A stretch of 64,000 nucleotides of DNA. Source: Streptomyces cadmiisoli (GTDB lineage Bacteria; Actinomycetota; Actinomycetes; Streptomycetales; Streptomycetaceae). Under the pieces are notes generated by a model, which saw nothing but the letters and a program-made list of their open reading frames with translations, did no database searches and was not told the origin of the DNA. A program made the position numbers and the translations under genes. Positions 41,967 through 50,596 of this stretch are shown one piece after another. The stretch lies in the NCBI RefSeq assembly GCF_003261055.1, contig NZ_CP030073.1, forward strand, positions 3,658,001 to 3,722,000, in the 5' to 3' direction. The first letter of the stretch is position 1. Every line of letters begins with the position of its first letter.

Positions 41967-42938
41967 TCACTCCACCTCGATGCCGAAATCCTGTACGAGC
42001 CGCTCGAGGCCGCCGGTGTAGCCCTTGCCGCCCAGGACGAAGTCCCAGTCGCCGTTCGGCCTGCGGCGGAAGGAGCCGAGCACCAGGGCCGTTTCGCGGG
42101 GGCGGCCGTCGGAGACCTCCAGTTGTCCCAGTTCGGTCATCGCCGGGTCGAGGAGGCGGATGCGGGCGTCCGTGAAACCGGAGAGGTCGGCGTCCGGGGT
42201 GACAGCCGGGTCGACGGCGGCCACGAGGACGAAGCGGTCGGCCTCGGGCGGCAACGCGTCGAAGCAGACGGAGATCGCCGCCTTGTCGGGCGCGGTGGCC
42301 GGCAGGGCGCTCACGGAGCCGTCCGGTGTCCGGGTGTTGTTGAAGAAGACGAAGTGATCGTCGCTGAGGACGCGGCCGCCGCGGCAGACGAGCGCGCACA
42401 CGTCCAGGGCGACGCTTCCGGTCCACGACATGCCGAGGACGTTGTAGTCGTCGGGCAGCGACGGGTCGGAGGGCGGTGGGGCGGGGGTCGCGCCTTGCCG
42501 ACCGGCGCCGCCCAGCCGCCCGCGCAGCCCGTGCCGGTGCAGCAGGTCGACGAGTTCGGCGCCCGAGATCAGTTCCAGGGGTTTCCCGTTGGCGAAGGTG
42601 TGCGAGCCCGGACCGAATCCGGACGTGGTCACCAGGACGCCCTTGTTGGCACCGACGTCCTGCACGGTCCCGTACAGGTCGCGTACGGCGGTGGGGGGCA
42701 CCGTGTTGCGGTAGCGCTTCACCTGGACGACGATCTCGCCGCCCCGGATCAGTGCCGGGTCGAGCGCCTTGACGTCCACGCCGCCGTCGTTCGAGCGCCG
42801 GGTCGTGACCGCCTGCATCCCCATGGCTTCGAACAGCTCGGCCATGTGCTGCCTGCCCTCCCCGAGGCACTCCGGCCGTCCCCACAACCAAGGGTGACGA
42901 GTCGACTCTAGCCAGTGCTCGACCTCGCGCACATCCAC
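41967..42938 (-). CDS. Mrr-type restriction endonuclease domain fused to TerD domain
   Basis: A 323-aa protein. The N-terminal third (about 20-130) is a restriction-endonuclease-like fold: DGGVDVKA near residue 51 and EIVVQVKRYRN near 69 give the D...QxK catalytic pattern of Mrr enzymes. From about residue 160 a TerD domain follows (YNVLGMSWTG, VALDVCALVCRGGRVLSDDH, FVFFNN, DRFVLVAAVDPA), a calcium-binding module of tellurite/stress systems. The GTG at 42938 has only a weak site, so the exact N-terminus is uncertain. The fusion suggests DNA cleavage tied to a stress or phage signal. Confidence 0.8.
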   Translation of the reverse strand: MDVREVEHWLESTRHPWLWGRPECLGEGRQHMAELFEAMGMQAVTTRRSNDGGVDVKALDPALIRGGEIVVQVKRYRNTVPPTAVRDLYGTVQDVGANKGVLVTTSGFGPGSHTFANGKPLELISGAELVDLLHRHGLRGRLGGAGRQGATPAPPPSDPSLPDDYNVLGMSWTGSVALDVCALVCRGGRVLSDDHFVFFNNTRTPDGSVSALPATAPDKAAISVCFDALPPEADRFVLVAAVDPAVTPDADLSGFTDARIRLLDPAMTELGQLEVSDGRPRETALVLGSFRRRPNGDWDFVLGGKGYTGGLERLVQDFGIEVE

Positions 42939-43053
42939 CCGGCAAGGACGAGCTGTTCGGGATTTCCGCAGGTCACCACGACCGGGCCGCCACCACGTCG
43001 GCCGATCGCCGCCGGACCGATGAGTCCTGGCCTCCGCAGCCGTCTACAACTGC

Positions 43054-43089
43054 GACACGACAGACACGACAGACACGACAGACACGACC
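43054..43089. repeat. 9-bp tandem repeat, four copies
   Basis: Four head-to-tail copies of GACACGACA (last base C in the final copy) lie just upstream of the SRPBCC gene. They could vary in number and alter spacing of promoter elements; no function is visible. Confidence 0.85.
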
Positions 43090-43112
43090 GGAACGCGTCG
43101 AGGAGACGGAAC

Positions 43113-43562
43113 ATGAGCACCGAGCAGAACCCCGCGGCCGAGGGCTTCTCCTACCGGCTGACCCGCACGCTGGACGCCCCCGCGGAGCGGGTGTGGCAGG
43201 CGTGGACCACTCCCGAGCAGTACGCCCGGTGGGCCTATGCCGCTCCCGGATCCGTCGAGATGGACGTACGGCCGGGCGGGGCGTGGAAGGCCACGATGGT
43301 CACGCCCGACGGCGGACAGTTCCCGCTGACCGGCTCCTATCTCGACGTCGCCGAGAACCGCCGCCTGGTGGTCGGCATGGACGTGGCCGGCAAGTCCGCT
43401 CCGGCGGCGATGACCCTGGAACTCGACGCGGAGGACGGGCGCACGCGGATCGTGCTCCACCAGAGCTGCGACACCGCCGAGGAGCGCGACATGGCCGAGC
43501 AGGGCAGCACCATGCTCCTCGACAGCCTGGGCGCCTTCCTGGCCGGAGGGGCGGGGAGCTGA
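43113..43562 (+). CDS. SRPBCC/AHSA1-type protein
   Basis: A 149-aa START-like protein (YRLTRTLDAPAERVWQAWTT, EQYARWAYAAPGSVEMDVRP, GGAWKATMV), the AHSA1 subfamily that binds hydrophobic ligands. Such genes often accompany ArsR or other stress regulators; here the neighbour is a convergent LAL regulator. GAGGAGA lies eight bases before the ATG. Function unknown. Confidence 0.8.
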   Translation: MSTEQNPAAEGFSYRLTRTLDAPAERVWQAWTTPEQYARWAYAAPGSVEMDVRPGGAWKATMVTPDGGQFPLTGSYLDVAENRRLVVGMDVAGKSAPAAMTLELDAEDGRTRIVLHQSCDTAEERDMAEQGSTMLLDSLGAFLAGGAGS

Positions 43563-43604
43563 GTCCGGCCCGTAACGCGGGCAGCCGGCTCCTCGGGTGG
43601 TCGC

Positions 43605-46406
43605 TCACCCCGCCGGCACCCCCGGTCCCGGCCGGGTCAGCGCGGAGCGGAGCCGGCGGCGCGAGGTGACCCCGAGCTTGGCGAAGACGTTGCCGAGGTG
43701 CCACTCCACGGTGCGGGGGCTGATGAACAGCTGGGCGCCGATCTCGGCGTTGGTGTGGCCGTCCGCGGCCAGCCGGGCGATCTGGGTTTCCTGCCCGGTG
43801 AGTTCGCCGCTGACGCCGGTCGACCGCGGGCGCACGGTCTCGCCGGTCGCGAGCAGTTCCCGGCGGGCGCGCTCGGCGAAGCCCTCCGCTCCGATGCGGC
43901 TGAACGTCTCGTGCGCGGACCGCAGTTGGGCCCTGCTGTCCTGACGGCGGTTCCGGCGGCGCAGCCACTCGCCGTACAGCAGCCGGGCGCGGGCCAGCCG
44001 GACGGTGATACGGCAGTGGCCCAGATGCTCGACTGCTTCCTGGTAGAGGGCCTCGGCGGCGCGGTCGTCATCGCTGAGGAGGGCGCGCGAGCAGGCCTCC
44101 GTGCCGAGGGCCCAGGCGGTGCCGCTCGCGCGGGTGTGTTCGGTGAGCACGTCCAGCGCGGGCGCCGCGGTCTCCGGCCGTCCGGTGCGGGCGGCGGCCT
44201 CGATCTGCTCGACCAGGCCCCAGGCGAAGAGGCCGAGGTCCTCGTACTGGCACGCGCGCGTAGCGGCGGTGAGCGCGGCGTCGTAGCGGCCGAGGCCGTT
44301 GTACAGCAGTGCGGTGGCGCAGTCGGCGAGGGCGAGCGAGCGGCCCTCGCCGCGTGCGGCCACCTCCTCGCGGGTGGTGCGGATGAGGTCCAGTGCCTCG
44401 GCCTCGCGTCCCCGCCAGGCGGCGAGGACCAGGGACGTGTACATCATGGGTGTGCCGCCGGTCGCCTCCGAGATCGCCGTGGCCTCGTCGATCAGGGCCG
44501 CCGCGGTGTCGAAGTCGCCGGTGTGGACGGCGAGACAGGCCAGGTAGGTCAGCGCCGTCGGCAGGACGGCGAGCGCGCCGGCCGCGCGGGCGGTGCGGAC
44601 GGCGTCGGTGGCCAGCTCGTGCCAGGCGTCGTCGTCCCACAGTTCGGTGGCGAGCGGTTCGGGGGTCACCCGGAACGCCAGCCACAGCCGGGCCCGGTCC
44701 GCTTCCGGCCCGCCGCAGCCCTGCTCGCGGACCGTGCGCAGGGCGCGCCGGAGGCCGTCGGCACCGGCGGCGCGGCCGTCGACGATCCGGCCGGTCAGGC
44801 CGTCCAGCAGGGTGTCGACCACACGCGGCGGCGTGGGTGGCGGCGGTGCGGCGCGGGCGGCCTCGGCGATCTCCCGCAGGCCGGGGCCCTCGCTCAGCCG
44901 CCCGGCGAAGATGGCCGCGCCGAGCGCTTCCAGCAGGGTGTCGCGGGCGAGGGCCGCGTCCAGGGGAGCCAGCCGGTGCGCGGCGTCGAGCAGCCGTCGG
45001 GGCGCGTCGCCGCCGCGCTGCCGGGCGAAGACGAGCCGGGCGCGCAGCCGCTCCAGCCGGGCGCGCTGGAGGTCGTCGAGCGGGTCGGCCTCGACGGCTG
45101 CCAGCGTGGTGTGCGCCTCGTCGACCGCCCCGGCGTCGATCTGGGCCTGGGCGGCGGCCAGTGCGCGGCTGACGCGGCGGGCGGGGTCCGGGGTCAGCTC
45201 CGCCGCCCTTTTCAGGAACGAGGCGGACGCGGCGGCTCCGCCCCGGCCCCGTGCGCGGTCGGCCGAGCACACCAGGTCGGCGGCCACGTCCTCGTCGGGC
45301 CGGGCGGCGGCGTGAGCGCGGTGCCAGGCCCGGCGGTCGGGGTCGAGGCGGGAGTCGGTGGCCTCGGCCAGCGCCCGGTGCGCGGCCCTGCGGTCCGGTG
45401 CGGCCGTCCTGCGGTAGATGGCCGAGCGCACCAGGGGATGGTGGAACCGCACGCGGGTGCCGAACTCCACGAGTCCCGCGGACTCGGCGGGCGCCGCGGC
45501 GTGCGCCGGTATCCCCTGCTCTCCGGCCGCACGCCACAGCAGGTCGGCGTCCCCGGTGGGCTCGGCCGCGGCGGTCAGCAGCAGCAGTCGGCTGTCCGGC
45601 GGCAGTGACCGGAACCGCTCGTGGAAGGCGGCCTCCACGCAGCCCGCCGCGGAGTGGCCGCCGGGAAGCCAGAAGCCGCCCGCCAGGTCGGCGGGTGCGA
45701 GGGCGCGCGGCAGGTGCAGCAGGACCATCGGGTTGCCGCGCGCCTCGGCCACGATCCGGTCCCGAACGACCGGGTCGAGCGGTACGCGGACGGCCGAGGC
45801 CAGCAGGGCCTGCGCGTCGGGCGGGCTGAGGCCCTCGACGATCAGCTCCGGCAGGCCCGTCGGCACCCGGTGGCCGTGGTCGCCGTCGCGCACGGCGAAG
45901 ATCAGTGCCACCGCGTCGGCCAGCAGACGCCGGGCGACGAAGGCCAGCACCTGCAGGGACCCGTCGTCGAGCCACTGCGCGTCGTCGACGAGGCAGGCCA
46001 GCGGACGTTCCTCGGCGGCCCCGGCGAGCAGGCCGATCACGGCCAGGCCCACCAGGAACCGGTTGGGCGCCTCGCCCTCCCGCAGTCCGAAGGCGACGGA
46101 CAGCGCGTCGCGCTGCGGCCCCGGCAGCCGGTCGATTTGGTTCAGCAGCGGCGCGCAGAGCTGGTGGAGGCCCGCGAACGGAAGCTCCATCTCCGACTCG
46201 ACGCCCGCGACGCGGACGGTACGGAACCCGGTGGCCCGCCCGGCCGCGTGGTCGAGCAGCGCGGTCTTGCCGATGCCCGCCTCACCGCGCAGGAGGAGCA
46301 CCGCGCTGTTGCCCGCCCGCGCCATGGCCAGCACCCGGTCGAGCGCCGCGAGCTCCTGGCCCCGGCCCCGCAGTGCGATCCGCGCGTCGGTGGCGGGCAT
46401 GACCAT
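43605..46406 (-). CDS. LAL-type LuxR-family regulator with AAA ATPase
   Basis: A 933-aa large ATP-binding regulator. An N-terminal AAA ATPase (Walker A GEAGIGKTALL from residue 41; Walker B LACLVDDAQWLDD near 140) is followed by a TPR-like helical middle. A C-terminal LuxR HTH (about 860-920: LTGQETQIARLAADGHTNAE, FISPRTVEWHLGNVFAKLGV) binds DNA. LAL proteins activate catabolic or antibiotic genes on binding a small ligand. It diverges from the epoxide hydrolase gene, its likely target. Confidence 0.9.
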   Translation of the reverse strand: MVMPATDARIALRGRGQELAALDRVLAMARAGNSAVLLLRGEAGIGKTALLDHAAGRATGFRTVRVAGVESEMELPFAGLHQLCAPLLNQIDRLPGPQRDALSVAFGLREGEAPNRFLVGLAVIGLLAGAAEERPLACLVDDAQWLDDGSLQVLAFVARRLLADAVALIFAVRDGDHGHRVPTGLPELIVEGLSPPDAQALLASAVRVPLDPVVRDRIVAEARGNPMVLLHLPRALAPADLAGGFWLPGGHSAAGCVEAAFHERFRSLPPDSRLLLLTAAAEPTGDADLLWRAAGEQGIPAHAAAPAESAGLVEFGTRVRFHHPLVRSAIYRRTAAPDRRAAHRALAEATDSRLDPDRRAWHRAHAAARPDEDVAADLVCSADRARGRGGAAASASFLKRAAELTPDPARRVSRALAAAQAQIDAGAVDEAHTTLAAVEADPLDDLQRARLERLRARLVFARQRGGDAPRRLLDAAHRLAPLDAALARDTLLEALGAAIFAGRLSEGPGLREIAEAARAAPPPPTPPRVVDTLLDGLTGRIVDGRAAGADGLRRALRTVREQGCGGPEADRARLWLAFRVTPEPLATELWDDDAWHELATDAVRTARAAGALAVLPTALTYLACLAVHTGDFDTAAALIDEATAISEATGGTPMMYTSLVLAAWRGREAEALDLIRTTREEVAARGEGRSLALADCATALLYNGLGRYDAALTAATRACQYEDLGLFAWGLVEQIEAAARTGRPETAAPALDVLTEHTRASGTAWALGTEACSRALLSDDDRAAEALYQEAVEHLGHCRITVRLARARLLYGEWLRRRNRRQDSRAQLRSAHETFSRIGAEGFAERARRELLATGETVRPRSTGVSGELTGQETQIARLAADGHTNAEIGAQLFISPRTVEWHLGNVFAKLGVTSRRRLRSALTRPGPGVPAG

Positions 46407-46631
46407 GGATTCGAACCTTCTGCCCCATTAGGTAATCTAATGCGATCTTATTCCCTTTTGGGTTCCATGACAGTTGGGTACACCCGGTCCCGTCCCCGGT
46501 CCCGGTCCCGTCCCCGGGGTGCGGCCACGGGACGAACGCCGGGGGTCCGCCCGGACCGAAGCGCACCCGTCCGGTCCAGGGTGGACGAGCCGGCGGCCCG
46601 AAGTCGTCGGCGTAGGCAAGGAGACCCCCAC
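46407..46631. promoter_or_regulatory. divergent promoter region of LAL regulator and epoxide hydrolase
   Basis: About 225 bp with an A/T-rich stretch (46430-46470) next to the regulator start and a run of GGTCCC/GTCCCC repeats (about 46487-46520). Both divergent promoters must lie here. No clean LAL operator was recognised. Confidence 0.5.
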
Positions 46632-47831
46632 ATGGCAGACACTCCCGCAGCGGCGACGATCCGTCCGTTCACCTTCGAGTTCTCCGACGCGGAACTCGAC
46701 GACCTGCGCCGCCGTGTCCAGGCCACACGGTTCCCCGAGAAGGAGACCGTCTCAGACGAGTCGCAGGGCACCACGCTCGCCACCGTCCAGGAACTCGCCC
46801 GCTACTGGGCGACCGAGTACGACTGGCGCAGGATCGAGGCGCGGATCAAGGCGCTGCCCAACTTCATCACCGAGATCGACGGCCTGGACATCCACTTCAT
46901 CCATGTCCGCTCCAAGCACGAGGACGCGCTGCCGCTGATCATCACGCACGGCTGGCCGGGGTCGATCATCGAGCAGCTCAAGCTGGTCGAGCCGCTGACC
47001 GATCCCACCGCCCACGGCGGTGCGGCCTCGGACGCGTTCCATGTGGTGATCCCGTCGATGCCGGGCTACGGCTTCTCGGGCAAGCCCTCCTCGACCGGCT
47101 GGGGCCCGCAGCGCATCGCGCGTGCCTGGGCCGAGCTGATGAACCGCCTCGGGTACACCAAGTACGCGGCGCAGGGCGGTGACTGGGGGGCGATCGTGGT
47201 CGACGAGATGGGTGTGCAGCAGCCCGAGGGCCTGGTGGGTATCCACACCAACATGCCGAAGGTGGTGCCGCCGGCCATCGAGGCGGCCATCATCAAGGGC
47301 GATCCGCTGCCGTCCGACGTGGTTCTCGCCAACGACGAGGAGAAGGCGGCCGTCGAGCAGCTGGACTTCATGTACCGGCACGCCTACTACGCCTACCTGA
47401 TGGGGTCGCGTCCGCAGACCCTGACCGGGCTGGTGGACTCCCCGGTGGGCCTGGCGGCGTTCATGCTGGACCACGACGCGGCGAGCCTGAACCTGATCTC
47501 CCGGGCCTTCGCCGGCCAGGAGGGCGGCCTGACGCGTGACGACGTGCTGGACAACATCACGCTGTTCTGGCTGACGAAGACCGCGGTGTCCGCGGCCCGT
47601 CTCTACGCGGAGAACACCACCCCGTTCTTCGGCGCCAGGGGCGTCACCCTCCCGGTCGCCGCGAGCGTCTTCCCCGACGAGATGTACCGGGCCCCCAAGA
47701 GCTGGGCCGAGCAGGCGTATCCGAACCTGATCCACTTCAACCGCCTGCCCGCCGGCGGCCACTTCGCCGCCTGGGAGCAGCCCGGACACATGGTCGACGA
47801 ACTGCGCACCGGCCTGCGGTCGCTGCGCTGA
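46632..47831 (+). CDS. epoxide hydrolase (alpha/beta hydrolase with EHN domain)
   Basis: A 399-aa alpha/beta hydrolase of the microsomal-type epoxide hydrolase family. The N-terminal EHN cap is about 10-115 (PFTFEFSDAELDDLRRRVQA, YWATEYDWRRIEARI). The oxyanion motif is HGWPGS near 125. The nucleophile elbow is QGGDWGA near 190 (Asp). The C-terminal His is in GGHFAAWEQP near 375. It hydrolyses epoxides to diols; the substrate is unknown. No signal peptide. AAGGAGA lies upstream of the ATG, and the LAL regulator diverges from it. Confidence 0.88.
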   Translation: MADTPAAATIRPFTFEFSDAELDDLRRRVQATRFPEKETVSDESQGTTLATVQELARYWATEYDWRRIEARIKALPNFITEIDGLDIHFIHVRSKHEDALPLIITHGWPGSIIEQLKLVEPLTDPTAHGGAASDAFHVVIPSMPGYGFSGKPSSTGWGPQRIARAWAELMNRLGYTKYAAQGGDWGAIVVDEMGVQQPEGLVGIHTNMPKVVPPAIEAAIIKGDPLPSDVVLANDEEKAAVEQLDFMYRHAYYAYLMGSRPQTLTGLVDSPVGLAAFMLDHDAASLNLISRAFAGQEGGLTRDDVLDNITLFWLTKTAVSAARLYAENTTPFFGARGVTLPVAASVFPDEMYRAPKSWAEQAYPNLIHFNRLPAGGHFAAWEQPGHMVDELRTGLRSLR

Positions 47832-47871
47832 CCGACCGTGACGCGCTGCGTTCCCGCGCGGTGACCCGACA

Positions 47872-47912
47872 GGGCGGCCGAGTGCACCGGAATCCGGGGT
47901 CCTCGGCCGCCC
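47872..47912. terminator. bidirectional hairpin after epoxide hydrolase
   Basis: An 11-bp perfect stem (GGGCGGCCGAG with CTCGGCCGCCC) with a 19-nt loop lies between the convergent epoxide hydrolase and small membrane protein genes. Confidence 0.6.
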
Positions 47913-47974
47913 CGAGCCATCGCGCCGCCCCGGGCCGTCACTCCGCCCCGTCCGCGCCGCGCTGCCGGCCCGCG

Positions 47975-48229
47975 TCAGTCCCAGATGTTCCCGTAGATGG
48001 TCGAAAAGACGGTGACGGGGCCTCCGACCGCTGAATTGAGGCAGTTTCCTATCCACTCGGAAATTCCGCCGTCGCCCTTCGCGCCGAAAACCGCTCCGAG
48101 GGCCATGAAGGGGACCCCCAATACCAGTCCCGCGGTGGCGCCGGCCAGGCACACAAGAATGATCAGGGCCGAGATACCGACGGCAATGGGCAGCGCGAAC
48201 AAAGAAATCAAAAACTTGATGGCAGCCAT
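47975..48229 (-). CDS. small membrane protein
   Basis: An 84-aa protein with two hydrophobic helices (about 4-24 and 26-50: FLISLFALPIAVGISALIIL, VCLAGATAGLVLGVPFMALG) and a soluble tail. GGGGGAG precedes the ATG. No family recognised. It diverges from the CD-NTase gene across a 319-bp gap. Confidence 0.65.
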   Translation of the reverse strand: MAAIKFLISLFALPIAVGISALIILVCLAGATAGLVLGVPFMALGAVFGAKGDGGISEWIGNCLNSAVGGPVTVFSTIYGNIWD

Positions 48230-48548
48230 GTCTCCCCCGAGCGCACATGTGATTCCCGAGTGGCCGGACCCGGGCAAGGGGCAACAGTGTAGGACTGTCG
48301 ATCTTCGGGTCCGACCCGCCCGACAGGGGATTACGTCACAACGCTGTGCGTGACGACGCAAGCTGACGTAGACCGGGTAAGCCGCGCCCCGCTCACCTCG
48401 TGATCTCCGCGACGGAAACCGTGATTGCCTCCGCGCCCGCGTATTGCGCGGCTTTCCGGAGAGCCCCGACACTGAGGTCCGGGCGGGGTGTGGAGGGGGA
48501 CGTGGAGATCGCTGTCGGCGTGGGGACGTACGGCCGCGGGGCACGGGC
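48230..48548. promoter_or_regulatory. gap upstream of the CD-NTase gene
   Basis: About 320 bp, promoter region for the small membrane protein and for the CBASS-like operon. A minus-strand frame ending at 48393 reads protein-like for some 25 residues (SVGALRKAAQYAGAEAITVS) but has no usable start, so it may be a remnant of a deleted gene. Confidence 0.4.
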
Positions 48549-49736
48549 ATGACCGCGGCATCGGGCACGGCACCGGCCGCGTCCCGGGTGCGGGAGCACC
48601 TGCGCCGGGTGGACACCGCGATCGCGCGGCGTGTGGCGCCCGGCCCCGCGGGGCGGGAGTTGCTGAACCTGGTTTCCCGGGAATTCCGGGATCTCGGACA
48701 GGTGCGCCTGGAAAGGGTGGGCTCGGCGCGATGCGGCACCAGCGTCGCCGGGTTCAGCGATGTCGACGTACTCGTGGTCTTCACCGATCCGATACGCGAT
48801 CTGCTGTACTCGCCCGACTGGCTGCGCGAGGTGACGAACGGTACGTGGAATCCGGCGGACGGAAGTCTGCCGTACTCCCTGCGTAACGTCCTGGACGTCC
48901 TGGCGGAAACTCCGGCCGGAGAACCGCCGGCGAAATCCCTGCTTCCCGATCCACCCCGTCCGGAACGGGTCTTCGGTGACTTCGCCGACCGCCTGACCGC
49001 ACTCGGGCGGACCGTCAGTGGATTCGACACTCCCCGGCCCGACTTTCCGGCCGTCACCTTCGCGTCGAAGTGCGACGATCCGTCGATCGAGCTGGTACCG
49101 GGCCTGGAGGCCGACTTCCTCTGGGACGGCCCGGAGCACACACCGTCCTCCGGACTGTCGTACCGGGTGTTCCCGGGTACGCGAGATCGCTGGCTGGGCA
49201 CCAACCCGGAACAGCACGACGCCACGCTCAGTTGCAGTCCGGGCGGCAGTGACTACACCTGCCGGGAGATGATCAGGCTCCTGAAGCTGCTGCTGAAGTA
49301 CGCGGGAGGAGTTCCCCTCCGCTCGTACTTCATCGAGTTGTTCGCTCTGCGCTGGATCGAGGGCTCCCACGACCTGCCGGCCCGTACCGTCGAGGACATC
49401 CTCGAGCGGATGGCCGCGCTCGGCCGGCACCCGTACACGCACACCGGGCGGCTCACGCGGGACATCGCGTCCGTACTCGCCGCCCTGGCCGAGCAGTTGC
49501 GGACCTGCACGGCCGGGGGACGGCTGCTGGACACGGTCGATCTGACCACACCGGAGACGTCGGGGCAGACCGAGGCCTGCGCTACGCCGACGGCCCAGGC
49601 CGAGTGCGCGGACGGTGTCGCGCGTCTCCACGAGGCGGTCCTCCGGGCCCGGCACGCGGAGGAGGCGGGGGACGCGGAGACCGCCGTCGACCTGTGGCAG
49701 CGGCTGCTGCACCCTCCCGGCGGCCCCCGGCCCTGA
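48549..49736 (+). CDS. CD-NTase (cGAS/DncV-like nucleotidyltransferase), CBASS type
   Basis: A 395-aa nucleotidyltransferase. The fold signature is GS at residues 58-59, the RCGTSVAGFS loop, then metal-binding D71 and D73 in DVDVLVVF, with the third acid E181 in IELVPGLEADF. The helical C-terminal half (YTCREMIRLLKLLLKYAGGV) fits the OAS-like/CD-NTase architecture. These enzymes make cyclic di- or trinucleotides when phage is sensed. The next gene encodes a SLATT two-TM protein, a known class of CBASS effector. The ATG has a weak ribosome-binding site. Confidence 0.8.
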   Translation: MTAASGTAPAASRVREHLRRVDTAIARRVAPGPAGRELLNLVSREFRDLGQVRLERVGSARCGTSVAGFSDVDVLVVFTDPIRDLLYSPDWLREVTNGTWNPADGSLPYSLRNVLDVLAETPAGEPPAKSLLPDPPRPERVFGDFADRLTALGRTVSGFDTPRPDFPAVTFASKCDDPSIELVPGLEADFLWDGPEHTPSSGLSYRVFPGTRDRWLGTNPEQHDATLSCSPGGSDYTCREMIRLLKLLLKYAGGVPLRSYFIELFALRWIEGSHDLPARTVEDILERMAALGRHPYTHTGRLTRDIASVLAALAEQLRTCTAGGRLLDTVDLTTPETSGQTEACATPTAQAECADGVARLHEAVLRARHAEEAGDAETAVDLWQRLLHPPGGPRP

Positions 49737-49739
49737 CCA

Positions 49740-49860
49740 TGCCCGGCCAAACCCACGCGCCCACGCCCTGACGACGCCCGGCCCACACCACGCACCCCCA
49801 CCCTGACCCCGCCCGGCCCACACCACGCACCCCCACCCTGACCACGCCCGGCCCCGACGA
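49740..49860. repeat. 35-bp tandem repeats between CD-NTase and effector genes
   Basis: Two near-identical 35-bp units start at 49775 and 49810 (CGCCCGGCCCACACCACGCA, then CCCCCACCCTGACC). A diverged unit precedes them at 49740 and a partial one follows at 49845. The strands are strongly C versus G skewed. The array fills most of the 180-bp intergenic space inside the operon. Confidence 0.85.
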
Positions 49861-49923
49861 CGCCCCGCCCGGCCGTGCCACCGGCACCCGCCGCGTGCCG
49901 ATCCCGACTCGAATGAGGTGTTC

Positions 49924-50484
49924 GTGTCCCTGTTCCCCGGCGACATGCCCGACTCCCTTCGTGCCATCGCGCAGGAGGCCGACCGGATCCACGAGAGTGC
50001 GCTGTGGAGCGCCCAAGGGCAGTTCGAGCAGGCCAAGTTGTGGCGGCTGATCAACCTGCTGCTCGGCGTGCCGGCCGCGGCGCTGGCGGCCGTGTCCGGC
50101 GGGACCGCGCTCGCCGGGGACGTGGGCATCTGGCCCGGGGTCCTCGCGCTGGCCGCCGCCGCCCTCAGCGCGACGCTGACCACGGTGAACGCCTCCCGCC
50201 GGATGGCCCAGGCCCAGACGTCGGCGAACGCCTATCTGCAACTCCAGACCGCCGCGCGGCAGTTCCTCACGATCGACCTGGCCGGCGCGAGCCGTGAGGA
50301 GGCCCGCCAGACGCTGCGCGGCCTGACGAGCACGCGCGACGAACTCAACCAGGCGGCCGATCCGCCGGGCCGTATCGCCTACCGGCTGGCGGGCCGGAAC
50401 ATCGGCGCCGAGGGCCAGCGCTACGGCGCGGACGGGACGCCGGACCGACCGGCCGCCCCCGTCACGCCCCGACTCCGCCCGTGA
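49924..50484 (+). CDS. SLATT-domain two-TM effector
   Basis: A 186-aa protein. An N-terminal helix (IAQEADRIHESALWSAQGQF) precedes two transmembrane helices (about 42-62 and 70-92: LLLGVPAAALAAVSGGTALA, GVLALAAAALSATLTTVNAS). A cytosolic helical domain follows (AYLQLQTAARQFLTIDLAGA). This is the SLATT architecture (SMODS- and SLOG-associating two-TM), predicted to permeabilise the membrane when a nucleotide signal binds. The GTG at 49924 has GAGG five bases upstream; a GTG two codons earlier is also possible. It is the likely effector of the CD-NTase upstream. Confidence 0.8.
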   Translation: MSLFPGDMPDSLRAIAQEADRIHESALWSAQGQFEQAKLWRLINLLLGVPAAALAAVSGGTALAGDVGIWPGVLALAAAALSATLTTVNASRRMAQAQTSANAYLQLQTAARQFLTIDLAGASREEARQTLRGLTSTRDELNQAADPPGRIAYRLAGRNIGAEGQRYGADGTPDRPAAPVTPRLRP

Positions 50485-50596
50485 CCCGCCGAGCACCCCG
50501 GGTGCCGTGGTGGCCGTGGGGCGGAGGAGGGCTCCCGGGCGTCGCGGGCCTGCGCGGCTCCTTTCCGACGGGCCGTTGTCGGACCCCGGTGCTTTG

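Noticed and set aside
43054..43089. Four 9-bp repeats considered as regulator binding iterons
   Set aside because: Too short and placed close to the start of a single SRPBCC gene, with no Rep protein nearby; treated as simple-sequence repeat.
48393..48548. Minus-strand C-terminus-like reading before the CD-NTase gene
   Set aside because: Reads protein-like for about 25 residues but lacks any start codon nearby and overlaps the promoter region.
49740..49860. Tandem repeats considered as a CRISPR array
   Set aside because: Units are head-to-tail without unique spacers, and no cas genes are present in the window.
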